Of a stretch of DNA of 44,658 nt, positions 1-8,259 are shown in pieces; the stretch's first letter is position 1; every line of letters begins with the position of its first letter. The DNA comes from an uncultured Clostridia bacterium (GTDB lineage: Bacteria > Bacillota > Clostridia > Christensenellales > UBA1242). The notes under the pieces were generated by a model. That model searched no databases and was not told the origin of the DNA. It saw only the letters and a list, made by a program, of their open reading frames with translations. Location: positions 1-44,658 of the forward strand of contig CALVNY010000017.1 in the NCBI GenBank assembly GCA_944350085.1. The letters are read 5' to 3'. Both the position numbers and the translations under genes were made by a program.

Positions 1-2946
1 GATGTAATTTCAGGAAATGATTACAATAAAACCGTTTCAATAAGTTCACTTGAAAATGATGTTTATATTGAAGTAGTATTCGATCCGGACTTATGGACTC
101 GTGGACATTATACAATAATTCCAGCAAATCAAATAAATGGCAACACTTACACAATCAAATTAAATAGTGAATTGGCATATGTTGCTTACCTTGCTAGAAC
201 AAACCCAACCTTTACAACAGGAAAGAAATTTGTAATTGCAAATGATCTAAATATGATTGAATATTTCTGGGAACCTATTGGACTTGAAAGTGCAATTAGC
301 CTAGATGAATTCAATGGTAATAATTTTGCTATTGACAATATTGTTATTAAAAGATATTATGGTTCAACTTACTATAATAGAGATTATAGCAAGGATTATA
401 TTGGATTGTTTGGAATTGTTAATGGAACAATTAAAAATGTAAAATTAACAAATGTAAATTTCACAGGAAACTACACAACAGGTGGCGTTGGAGGAATTGC
501 TGGCGAACTAGCAGGTGGATTGGTTTATGAATGTTATGTTTCAGGTAATATCAATGTAACTGGCTTAAATGTTGGTGGAATTGTTGGTATTAACCGTGGA
601 AATGTTCATAGTAACGACAATATTTCAACAATTACAAACACTGTTACTTATGTTGGTGGAATAGTTGGTGTAAACTATCAAAATGTTAGATACAGCAAAA
701 ATTTAGGAAACATTGATGTAACAGGCGAAAATGTTGGTGGAATTGTTGGTATTAACTACAACTTAATTGAACAATGCGTTAACGAAGGATTGGTTACTGG
801 TTCAAATTATGTAGGTGGAATTGTTGGAACAATGGGAAGATCAACAACAACATCTAAGGCAATTAAAGATTGTTACAACACAAATTCTGTAGTTGCAAGC
901 AATGGCAATGCAGGTGGAATTGTTGGTTATATTGCATTTGTTGAAGGAGATGTTGCAGTTTACACATCTTACAATGTTGGAAATGTAACAGGCTCAGCAG
1001 TTGGAACAATATATGCAAGAAATGATTCTAAAATTTCTATTAGTAGGTGCTACACTAATGTTGGCAACATATCAGGTCAAGCAACTAGCCTAAGTGAAAG
1101 TGAATTAACAATTGAAACTTCATTTGTTGGATTCAACTTCAACTTCCCATGGACTATAAGAAATGATTACAATTTAGGCAGACCAATTTTAGTTCTTGCA
1201 GAAACAAGGGGATATCACACATCTAGTGCAATTCCAAGCGAACAAATTGAAGGCTCAACATATCATATTAAAACAGCAAATGAATTACAATATCTAGCAG
1301 AGATGGTTAGAGATAATTCTAACTTTGCAGTAGGTAAAACATTTGTGCTTGACAATGATATTGATTTATTTGGACATTATATCTTAACTATTGGTTTAGA
1401 TGTAACAACTCCATTTAATGGAATATTTGATGGACAAAACTTTGAAATTAAATATGTAACCGTAACTTCAAATAACCAAAATGTTGGTTTGTTTGGATAT
1501 GCAAATAGTGATAGTGAAATTAAAAACTTTAATGTTAATAATGCTTATGTTTATGGATCAACCACAAATTCTACATATAATTTAGGCGTTGTAGTTGGAC
1601 AAAGTTTAGGCAAATTAGAAAACATTAAAGTATTAAGAGGATATTTGACTGACAACACTGAAGCAAGTTCAACATACAAAAATAAAAACATTGGTGGAAT
1701 TGTTGGATTGCTTTCAGGAACAGGTGTTCTATTACAAAACAAATCACAAATTGTTGTTGGAAATGGAAACATCGGTGGTGTTGTTGGTAACTTATCAGGA
1801 TCTCTTGACCAATCATCTAATCACGACATTTCAAACTCAGTTCTATCTGTTAACACAATTACTTGTGCAGGTGGAAATGTTGGTGGAGTTGTTGGATATG
1901 CGAATAGTAACTTCGAAATTACTAATGCCTATAACACATCAAACATTTACACTTCAAATCAATCAGGTGTTTATGGTGGAGTTGTTGGATATGCTTTAAA
2001 TGGAAGTATTTCATTTACATATAATGTTGGTTCAGTAATTGGAGCAACAAGATATGGAAGCATTGTTGGAACAAATAGTTCAACAACATTAAGTTACAAC
2101 TATTATTTAGAAGGCAATAACGGAATTGCAACTTCTGAAAATGGTTTAACTAATAATGTTGAAAAAGAGTTTGAAGAAAAAGATGAACTAGAATTAAGGC
2201 TTCCAAGCACTTATGAAACATGGGACTTTGGATTGATATGGGCAGTTGTTAAAGACCCAACTAAACCAATGTACAACAATGGTTTCCCAGTATTAATTCA
2301 AATGTACGATTACAATGTTATTGATATAATTGTTAACAACTTAGAACAAGGAACAATCGTTGACGAAAGACATGGAAAAGTCACAACAGAATATGGCTAT
2401 GTACTTGGTGATAAATTGTATGTAATAAATAATGAAGACACAAAACTTTTAGTAATTCCAGATGACGATAGTTATATTGAATCTATTACAGCCGAAGATG
2501 CAACCGAAATTGTTTATGATAGATTTAATGGATATGTTGTATTTGTTGAATTAAATAAAGATACAGTTGTTTACATTAACTTTAGTCAGTATTTATTTGA
2601 TTTAATTATTCATGGCGATATTACAGCAAGTGCAGGTTATGTTGTTGACCCAAGTGTTAAAGTTGTTGTATTTGTACAAAATATTGAAACAAGAAAAACT
2701 TACATGGTAACAATAGAAAACGGACAAGATGAAACAATTTATGCAGTTGAACTTGGAACATATCAAATTAGAGTTTCGTGTCCAATGTTCCATACGGCAG
2801 AAATAAAAATGGGCAATGTTACAATTGCAAACACTTTCATATTATCTAAAACAAGCCATGCAGAGCATGGTGGCGACGAAACAATTTATGTAACATTAAA
2901 CAAAAATGTCGATCAATGGATAAATGATTCTAGCCAAACATGGTAA
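1..2946 (+). CDS. Large surface/secreted GLUG-repeat protein, 5'-truncated by window edge
   Basis: The frame is open from base 1, so the true start lies outside the window; 981 residues are visible. The visible part is two homologous modules, about residues 44-415 and 416-760. Each opens with a 'T-Y-x-I-K-x-x-x-E-L-x-Y-x-A' segment and then carries six or so Gly-rich repeats of the form GGIVG/GGVVG followed by N/Y-rich strands, typical of GLUG repeats in extracellular beta-helical proteins. The visible N-terminus (residues 1-30) resembles the segment around residues 830-850, suggesting further module copies upstream. The last about 120 residues look like a small beta-sandwich domain. There is no LPXTG motif or C-terminal membrane helix, so cell attachment is not explained by what is seen. 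A surface adhesin or matrix protein is an inference; no enzymatic domain is visible. Confidence 0.8.
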   Translation, partial: DVISGNDYNKTVSISSLENDVYIEVVFDPDLWTRGHYTIIPANQINGNTYTIKLNSELAYVAYLARTNPTFTTGKKFVIANDLNMIEYFWEPIGLESAISLDEFNGNNFAIDNIVIKRYYGSTYYNRDYSKDYIGLFGIVNGTIKNVKLTNVNFTGNYTTGGVGGIAGELAGGLVYECYVSGNINVTGLNVGGIVGINRGNVHSNDNISTITNTVTYVGGIVGVNYQNVRYSKNLGNIDVTGENVGGIVGINYNLIEQCVNEGLVTGSNYVGGIVGTMGRSTTTSKAIKDCYNTNSVVASNGNAGGIVGYIAFVEGDVAVYTSYNVGNVTGSAVGTIYARNDSKISISRCYTNVGNISGQATSLSESELTIETSFVGFNFNFPWTIRNDYNLGRPILVLAETRGYHTSSAIPSEQIEGSTYHIKTANELQYLAEMVRDNSNFAVGKTFVLDNDIDLFGHYILTIGLDVTTPFNGIFDGQNFEIKYVTVTSNNQNVGLFGYANSDSEIKNFNVNNAYVYGSTTNSTYNLGVVVGQSLGKLENIKVLRGYLTDNTEASSTYKNKNIGGIVGLLSGTGVLLQNKSQIVVGNGNIGGVVGNLSGSLDQSSNHDISNSVLSVNTITCAGGNVGGVVGYANSNFEITNAYNTSNIYTSNQSGVYGGVVGYALNGSISFTYNVGSVIGATRYGSIVGTNSSTTLSYNYYLEGNNGIATSENGLTNNVEKEFEEKDELELRLPSTYETWDFGLIWAVVKDPTKPMYNNGFPVLIQMYDYNVIDIIVNNLEQGTIVDERHGKVTTEYGYVLGDKLYVINNEDTKLLVIPDDDSYIESITAEDATEIVYDRFNGYVVFVELNKDTVVYINFSQYLFDLIIHGDITASAGYVVDPSVKVVVFVQNIETRKTYMVTIENGQDETIYAVELGTYQIRVSCPMFHTAEIKMGNVTIANTFILSKTSHAEHGGDETIYVTLNKNVDQWINDSSQTW

Positions 2947-2978
2947 TTAAACTATAGTTATAATGTTAAGTAACAAAA

Positions 2979-3008
2979 AAACCACATAGAAATATGTGGT
3001 TTTTTTTG
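2979..3008 (+). terminator. Intrinsic terminator after the GLUG protein
   Basis: A 10-bp stem (2979-2988 with 2993-3002) with a 4-base loop is followed by a T run, 33 bases after the stop codon. The 167 bases between here and the end of nrdR are AT-rich and I see nothing else in them. Confidence 0.85.
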
Positions 3009-3175
3009 TTGTTAAAAAGCATTTTATAATAAAAATTATTAATATATAAACAATAAAATTGTTTAAATTAAAAATTACAATAATTTAAAAGAATAATATA
3101 TTTTATTAAGATATAAAATAAATTTACTAATTAATGGGTTGATTAATTAATATTTTATTCAATCAAAATGTTAGA

Positions 3176-3652
3176 TTATTTGTTTTGTGGTTTATTTTTA
3201 GTAAAATCTTCAAACTCGTTAACAAATTCCATAAAACTTGTTATGTCTTTAAATTTTCTGTAAACTGCTGCGTATCTAACATAAGCAATTTCATCTAGTT
3301 TTTTAAGTTTTTCCATAACAAGTTCCCCAATAACAGATGATTTAACTTCTTGATTTAATGAATTCTGCACTTGTTTTTCAATTTCATAAACCATATTGTC
3401 TATTTCGTTAATAGGAATAGGTCTTTTTTCACAGGCTTTCATTATGCCGTTTTTAATTTTATTAATATCAAAAGGCTGTCTGCTATTATCGTTTTTAATA
3501 ACCCAAATTGGCGTTTCTTCAATGTTTTCGTATGTGGTAAATCTTTTCCCACAATTTAAGCATTCGCGTCTTCTTCTTATGCTATTAGTTTCTTCAACTG
3601 CACGGCTGTCAACAACTTTGCTGTCTTGACACCCACAAAACATACATTTCAT
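3176..3652 (-). CDS. nrdR: Transcriptional repressor NrdR
   Basis: A 158-residue protein of normal NrdR length. It has an N-terminal zinc ribbon with Cys3, Cys6, Cys31 and Cys34 and an RRRREC segment, followed by an ATP-cone domain (about residues 45-135). NrdR senses (d)ATP through the ATP cone and represses ribonucleotide reductase genes by binding NrdR boxes. An upstream in-frame ATG at 3667 is rejected as the start: it overlaps the GGAGA ribosome binding site (3662-3665) that serves the ATG at 3652, and MKC is the usual NrdR start. It lies 64 bases downstream of the YlmC/YmxH gene, a neighbourhood also seen in other Clostridia, where the sigE/sigG genes are often nearby; they are not in this window. 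Confidence 0.95.
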   Translation of the reverse strand: MKCMFCGCQDSKVVDSRAVEETNSIRRRRECLNCGKRFTTYENIEETPIWVIKNDNSRQPFDINKIKNGIMKACEKRPIPINEIDNMVYEIEKQVQNSLNQEVKSSVIGELVMEKLKKLDEIAYVRYAAVYRKFKDITSFMEFVNEFEDFTKNKPQNK

Positions 3653-3716
3653 AAAAAAATTCTCCAAATTTATTATTTAATATTTTATCATAAATCTGGT
3701 AATTAATAAACTATTT

Positions 3717-4052
3717 TTAATTCTTTTGCGTTTGTTCGTCGGTGTAAGATGAGGAAGTTTCTATATAAGGAGAGGGTGTTATTTGATTTTTTTGAAGGGC
3801 AGAGATTTGTGGGTTGGGTGTAAGTTCCACTAAAATAACATCTCGTCCAATTTTAACTATTCTATTATATGGAATAAAAATATCTTGGTTGCTTTTTAAT
3901 ATGCTAAAAAGTCCCTTGCCATAAGGAACAACAATTCCTGTAACTACGCCACTTCTACTGTCAAACACTAAATCAATAATGTTGCCTAGCCGTTTGCCGT
4001 CACAAATGTTTACAACTTCTTTTGCTCGCAACTCGCAAAAAGATAATTCCAT
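3717..4052 (-). CDS. YlmC/YmxH family PRC-barrel sporulation protein
   Basis: A 111-residue protein beginning MELSFCELRAKEVVNICDG, with the PRC-barrel pattern 'G-x-x-L-G-x-I-x-D-x-x-F-D' and 'G-x-x-x-G-I-V-V-P', and a short Ser/Thr/Gln-rich tail from about residue 88. This matches the YlmC/YmxH family, linked to sporulation by conservation and context but of unknown biochemical role. The longer open frame starting at 4124 is rejected: the ATG at 4052 has a clear AGGAG seven bases upstream (minus strand), and the extra 24 residues are not family-like. It is probably co-transcribed with nrdR. Confidence 0.88.
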   Translation of the reverse strand: MELSFCELRAKEVVNICDGKRLGNIIDLVFDSRSGVVTGIVVPYGKGLFSILKSNQDIFIPYNRIVKIGRDVILVELTPNPQISALQKNQITPSPYIETSSSYTDEQTQKN

Positions 4053-4137
4053 GGCTTCTCCTAAAAGTATTAATAATATATATGAATAAAAATTTAAAAA
4101 AGTACAAAAAATTACAAATTTCATATATTTGCAACAT

Positions 4138-4201
4138 ATTTTTTAGTGCTATGCAAAACTGATATTTCTGCTTTATTTATTGATTTTTTAATACTATGCA
4201 A
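4138..4201. repeat. Pair of 19-bp direct repeats in a divergent intergenic region
   Basis: Two 19-base copies, 4138-4156 and 4183-4201, share the pattern ATTTTTTA(G/A)T(G/A)CTATGCAA with two transitions between them. They lie 45 bases apart between the divergent YlmC/YmxH gene and the membrane protein/spoIIP pair. On the minus strand each reads TTGCATAG, which resembles the -35 element (GCATA) used by forespore sigma factors, but no convincing matching -10 is visible. They may be binding sites for a regulator or tandem promoter elements. Confidence 0.5.
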
Positions 4202-4281
4202 TCATTTTTAAAATTATTAATAATTTGTTTTATATTACATATCCTAAATGTATATATTTAACTAAAAAATAAGAGGTTTGT

Positions 4282-4866
4282 ATGCCACTATCTTTTATAT
4301 TACTAGGCATAAGCATAATATATTTAATTTTTTATAATGATGTTATAAAGTATAAAAACATATTAATTTTTTTACTTATTTTAATGCTTATTGGGTATTT
4401 TGCACCACTAATTGATATATTAGATGGGGCGTTGTTTAACTTTTTTATTTTTGTTCCAGCATTTATTTTAAACATTTATTTTATTGTAAAACTAAATAAA
4501 ATTGAAGGGTTAACTTTTTTAGGCTGTATTATATTGACCTTAACCATATATATTTTAATGGTAATAAACAACATGGAATTGTCTACTTTATTTTCAAGTA
4601 TATATATTTTTTTAATTACTCTATTTTTTGCAATTTTGCAAAGTTTCAACTTAAATTTAAGCCTTGCTTATACAATATCTTCATTTGTTATGTTTGATAT
4701 TTTAAATATTGTTTTAATTAAAAAAAGTGCAGGTGTAGTTACTGTATTTTCGGTTGAAAGTTTTAGCATGGTGGTTTATGTTGTTTTTGTAAGCATTATA
4801 GTAAATAAACTATTTGTTTGTTTAAAATCAAAAAGAAAAACTAAGGAGAAAGAAAGCAATGTTTAA
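4282..4866 (+). CDS. Unknown polytopic membrane protein coupled to spoIIP
   Basis: A 194-residue, very hydrophobic protein with six or seven predicted membrane helices (about residues 2-18, 26-48, 52-70, 77-97, 103-122, 127-147 and 157-178) and a basic, Lys-rich C-terminal tail. I do not recognise the family. It starts with ATG after AGAGG and its last 8 bases overlap the start of the spoIIP homologue, whose own ribosome binding site (AAGGAG) lies inside this gene, so the two are very likely translated from one message. Context suggests a role in the sporulation or forespore membrane, but this is inference only. Confidence 0.75.
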   Translation: MPLSFILLGISIIYLIFYNDVIKYKNILIFLLILMLIGYFAPLIDILDGALFNFFIFVPAFILNIYFIVKLNKIEGLTFLGCIILTLTIYILMVINNMELSTLFSSIYIFLITLFFAILQSFNLNLSLAYTISSFVMFDILNIVLIKKSAGVVTVFSVESFSMVVYVVFVSIIVNKLFVCLKSKRKTKEKESNV

Positions 4867-5959
4867 AAGAGCATTATTAATTTTAGTTGCAACACTGTTT
4901 ATGTTTTTAACACCACAAAATGTTGTGCTTGCAAATTCTTTAACAGATGGTGATGTTACTGATATTTATCAAGTATATTTAACCGACGGGACTAAACTAT
5001 TTGAAAGAACAGATGTTGAAGTTGGCGATATTTATATCAACACAGATTTTTATGAATTTGTTGTAATTGAAGTTAACGACAACACAAAAACTGCTATTGC
5101 AAAATTTAGCAGGGCAATAACGCCTCCAAAAGTTGACTTTAACTATATTAATCCAACTCCAATAGATACGAGCAACAAAATGATTGCAATGTATAGCACA
5201 CACAATGATGAAAGTTATGTAACAGGCGACGGATATGATAGTGTTTATGGCGCTGGTGGAATACACGACGTTGCAAAAAAATTAAAAAATGCGTTTATAT
5301 CAAAAGGAATAAATTGTGTGTACGATGAAACTTTACACATACCTCACGACACAAGTGCATATTCAAGAAGTAATTCAACTGCAAAAAAACTGATTGAATC
5401 ATATTCGCCAAATGCAATATTTGACATACATAGAGATGGGGCAAGTAGAAAAACTTATGTTTCAACATATAATGGTGAAGAAGTTTGCAAGGTAAGAATA
5501 GTTGTAGGAAAAGGAAATGGAAATTATCAAGTTAACCAAGAATTTGCGTTGTATCTTTTAAGTGTGGCAAAAGAACTTTATCCTTGGCTTTTTTTGGACA
5601 TATATTTTGGCAGTGGACATTATAATCAAGCATTATCAAACAAAGCAATTTTGTTTGAAATGGGCAGTCATTTAGTTGAAAAAGGTTTAGTATTAAAAAG
5701 CGTTGAACCATTGGCTGAAGTAATTAATATTGCATTATTTGGAACAACAATAAATGATGAAGGCGATGCAATAATTGGCGGAAATTCAGTTTCAAATCCA
5801 ACAATAGATGAGTATTTTAAAGATGAAAATATGCCATCAAAAAATAGTTCTGGAATAATTGCAACCATAATAGTAATTTCAATTTTTATAATTTCAGGTG
5901 TGGTTTTAGCTGTTTATTTTACACTAAAAAATAATAATTTAAAAAACACAAAAAAATAA
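4859..5959 (+). CDS. spoIIP: Stage II sporulation protein P (SpoIIP)-like peptidoglycan hydrolase
   Basis: A 366-residue protein. An N-terminal hydrophobic segment (about 3-25) precedes an extracytoplasmic region. From about residue 107 the SpoIIP catalytic domain is recognisable: MYSTHNDESY (His115, Glu118), VYGAGGIHDVAKKL (His136), DIHRDG (His191) and LFEMGSH (Glu267, His271). SpoIIP is the amidase/endopeptidase that works with SpoIID and SpoIIM during septal thinning and engulfment of the forespore. Unusually, a second hydrophobic segment (about 332-356) followed by a Lys/Asn-rich tail ends the protein, so both ends would be anchored. In B. subtilis spoIIP follows gpr; here it lies between an unknown membrane protein and der. 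The family call is firm; whether it is the orthologue or a paralogue is uncertain. Confidence 0.88.
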   Translation: MFKRALLILVATLFMFLTPQNVVLANSLTDGDVTDIYQVYLTDGTKLFERTDVEVGDIYINTDFYEFVVIEVNDNTKTAIAKFSRAITPPKVDFNYINPTPIDTSNKMIAMYSTHNDESYVTGDGYDSVYGAGGIHDVAKKLKNAFISKGINCVYDETLHIPHDTSAYSRSNSTAKKLIESYSPNAIFDIHRDGASRKTYVSTYNGEEVCKVRIVVGKGNGNYQVNQEFALYLLSVAKELYPWLFLDIYFGSGHYNQALSNKAILFEMGSHLVEKGLVLKSVEPLAEVINIALFGTTINDEGDAIIGGNSVSNPTIDEYFKDENMPSKNSSGIIATIIVISIFIISGVVLAVYFTLKNNNLKNTKK

Positions 5960-5980
5960 CAAAATAATTTTTGTAATTTT

Positions 5981-6010
5981 AATAGAGACATTAATGTGTC
6001 TCTATTTTTA
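5981..6010 (+). terminator. Intrinsic terminator after spoIIP
   Basis: A perfect 10-bp stem (5981-5990 with 5997-6006) with a 6-base loop ends in a T-rich tract. It separates spoIIP from the der promoter that follows directly. Confidence 0.85.
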
Positions 6011-6039
6011 TTTACATTTTAATAAAAAACTTATATACT
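6011..6039 (+). promoter_or_regulatory. Sigma-A type promoter for der-plsY
   Basis: TTTACA (6011-6016), a 17-base spacer and TATACT (6034-6039) lie just after the spoIIP terminator. The predicted transcript start near 6046 gives a leader of only about 15 bases that still holds the AGGTG ribosome binding site. Confidence 0.7.
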
Positions 6040-6061
6040 AATATAGTTATAGGTGAAAAAT

Positions 6062-7387
6062 ATGAAAAAACCATTAGTGGCAGTAATTGGAAGACCAAAT
6101 GTTGGTAAAAGCACATTTTTTAATAAAATATGTGGCGGAAAAAGAAAAAGTATTGTAAAAAACGAACCGGGTGTTACTCGTGATAGAATTTATGGCGATG
6201 CAGAATGGTGTGGCCATGCTTTTTATTTGGTTGACACTGGTGGTTTAGATGTTAAAAATAAAGATGATTTCCAACTTAACATAACCGAACAAGCAGAACT
6301 TGCAGTTGAATTAGCCGATGTTGTTATTTTTTTGGTTGATGGAAGGGAGGGGCTTGTTTCAGCAGATCACGATGTAGCCAATTTTTTGCGTAAATATAAT
6401 GTTCCTGTAGTTCTTGCTGTTAACAAACTAGATAATAATGAAGTTGACAAATCTTATGAATTTTATGAATTAGGTTTGGGTGAACCTTTTGTTATAAGTG
6501 CAGAACAAAATTTGGGCTTTGGCGATTTGTTAGATGCTGTAATTTCACATTTTAAAGATAAAGTTGACCCAGAATTAGACAAAGAAAGATTAAATATAGC
6601 AATTGTAGGAAAACCAAATGCAGGCAAAAGTTCTTTGGTTAATAGGTTACTTGGCTATAAAAGGGTTATGGTTAGTTCTGTTGCAGGAACAACGAGAGAT
6701 GCCATAGACACACCTTTTACTTACAATAATAAAGAATATATGTTAATCGACACAGCAGGAATTCGGCGTAAAAGAAGCATTGAAAAAGATAGTGTTGAAC
6801 TTTATAGTGTAATGCGTTCTTTTGATGCAATTAGAAGGTGTGATGTTGCAATTTTAGTCGTTGATGCTGTTGATGGACTAACGGAACAAGATGTAAAACT
6901 TGCAGGATTTATTCATGACGAAGGAAAGCCAAGCATAATTTTAATGAATAAATGGGATATTGTTGAAAAAGATGGCTATACAATGTTAGAGTTTGAAAAT
7001 AAACTAAAAAATGACCTTAAATTTATGGACTATTATGTTTCACTGTATGCTTCTGCTTTAACAGGCAAAAGGATTGAAAAGTTAATGGATTTGGTTAACA
7101 CGGTTTATGAAAAGAGTAGTTATCGAATTTCTACAGGCAACTTAAACGAAATTATTCAAAATGCAGTATTAACAAATGAACCACCAACCAAAAACGGTAT
7201 GAGATTAAAAATTAAATATGTAACACAAGGTGGAACAAATCCTCCAACATTTATAATTTTTGTTAATAATAAAGATTTAATGCATTTTTCTTATTTAAGA
7301 TATTTAGAAAATTGCATCAGGCGTGCAGTTGATTTTAAAGGCACACCAATAAAAATATTTGTCAAAGACGGTAAGGAGAAAGAATAA
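6062..7387 (+). CDS. der: Ribosome-assembly GTPase Der (EngA)
   Basis: A 441-residue protein with two tandem GTPase domains and a C-terminal KH-like domain, the layout unique to Der. The first P-loop is GRPNVGKST (residues 9-17), the second GKPNAGKSS (about residue 182), each followed by the DTGG/DTAG and NKxD-type motifs (NKLD, NKWD). The C-terminal domain (from about 355) carries the family's 'PPTKNGMRLKIKYVTQGG' region. Der acts in late 50S subunit assembly. An in-frame GTG at 6053 is rejected because it is part of the AGGTG ribosome binding site for the ATG at 6062. The stop overlaps the plsY start by one base. Confidence 0.97.
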   Translation: MKKPLVAVIGRPNVGKSTFFNKICGGKRKSIVKNEPGVTRDRIYGDAEWCGHAFYLVDTGGLDVKNKDDFQLNITEQAELAVELADVVIFLVDGREGLVSADHDVANFLRKYNVPVVLAVNKLDNNEVDKSYEFYELGLGEPFVISAEQNLGFGDLLDAVISHFKDKVDPELDKERLNIAIVGKPNAGKSSLVNRLLGYKRVMVSSVAGTTRDAIDTPFTYNNKEYMLIDTAGIRRKRSIEKDSVELYSVMRSFDAIRRCDVAILVVDAVDGLTEQDVKLAGFIHDEGKPSIILMNKWDIVEKDGYTMLEFENKLKNDLKFMDYYVSLYASALTGKRIEKLMDLVNTVYEKSSYRISTGNLNEIIQNAVLTNEPPTKNGMRLKIKYVTQGGTNPPTFIIFVNNKDLMHFSYLRYLENCIRRAVDFKGTPIKIFVKDGKEKE

Positions 7388-8115
7388 TGCCGATTGCAGT
7401 TAAAGTTATATTAGTGGTAATATGCTCCTATTTTTTGGGTAATATCACATTTGCAAGGCCTGTTTCAAGAGCAATAAATGATGACATTACTGCTCATGGA
7501 AGTGGAAATCCGGGTACAATGAATATGATGAGAACATTTGGTCCAAAACTTGGATTTTTAACCTTGTTGCTTGATTTGTTAAAAGGTGTGATTTGCTGTT
7601 TGTGTGCATATTACATTTTCGGTGGAAAAACGGGCGGGAATTTAAGTGTTCTTATGGAATACATTGCAGGTTTTTCTTGTTTTATTGGGCATTTATATCC
7701 TGTTATTTATAAATTCAAAGGTGGAAAAGGTGTTGCAACAGCAGCAGGAATTGGATTTTGTTTAAATCCTATCTTAATGGCTTGCATTGCTGTAACTTAT
7801 TTTATTGTTTTATTAATAACAGAAATTGCAAGTTTAACTAGTATGATATGTGTTGGATTGTTTATTGTTATTCAAACTATTTTTGTTTGTTTACAACAAA
7901 ACTATTGGTGTTTAATTCCACTTTGGTTAATCTTGGGTTTTGTAATTTTTGCACACAGAAAGAATATAGTAAAAATGATTAACCATAATGAAAATAAAAT
8001 GGGAATTAGAAAAATATTTAAAAGAAAAAACAAAAAACAAAATGAAGAATCTGTTGAAGAAAATATAATAAACAATAATCAAAATGAAAATGTTAACAAC
8101 AATGAAAATAATTAA
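7387..8115 (+). CDS. plsY: Acyl-phosphate:glycerol-3-phosphate acyltransferase PlsY
   Basis: A 242-residue multi-spanning membrane protein. Conserved PlsY motifs are HGSGNPGTMNMMR (about residues 37-49; most homologues have GATN), a D-x-x-K-G segment (about 63-67) and GHLYPVIYKFKGGKGVATAAG (about 100-120). PlsY acylates the 1-position of glycerol 3-phosphate using acyl phosphate, the first step of phospholipid synthesis. The protein is about 40 residues longer than usual owing to a charged, Asn/Glu-rich tail after residue 200, probably disordered and cytoplasmic. It is translationally coupled to der (TAATG). In many Clostridia gpsA follows plsY; here it does not. Confidence 0.95.
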   Translation: MPIAVKVILVVICSYFLGNITFARPVSRAINDDITAHGSGNPGTMNMMRTFGPKLGFLTLLLDLLKGVICCLCAYYIFGGKTGGNLSVLMEYIAGFSCFIGHLYPVIYKFKGGKGVATAAGIGFCLNPILMACIAVTYFIVLLITEIASLTSMICVGLFIVIQTIFVCLQQNYWCLIPLWLILGFVIFAHRKNIVKMINHNENKMGIRKIFKRKNKKQNEESVEENIINNNQNENVNNNENN

Positions 8116-8121
8116 TTTAAT

Positions 8122-8153
8122 AAACTGCTAAGATAGTATTAGCAGTTTTTTTA
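8122..8153 (+). terminator. Intrinsic terminator after plsY
   Basis: A 10-bp stem (8122-8131 with 8139-8148) with a 7-base loop and T run follows the plsY stop by 6 bases, so spoIVA must have its own promoter. Confidence 0.85.
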
Positions 8154-8259
8154 ATTTTTTTAGAATAATTGTTGATTATTATTCATAAATTCTAATAAAA
8201 CATATTGCATTGATTAAATGTTTTATGATTTTCATTGTAATAAAACTTATGGAGGGGTT

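Noticed and set aside
541..1000. Regularly spaced GGTGGAATTGTTGG repeats that might suggest a CRISPR array
   Set aside because: They are in-frame coding repeats of unequal spacing in the GLUG protein; there are no spacer-like units or cas genes.
6053..6061. GTG start extending Der by three residues
   Set aside because: The GTG forms part of the AGGTG ribosome binding site for the ATG at 6062.
8154..8259. Possible sigma-E promoter before spoIVA
   Set aside because: Only loose matches (a CATATT and AT-rich stretches) with no proper -10 at the right distance; not strong enough to call.
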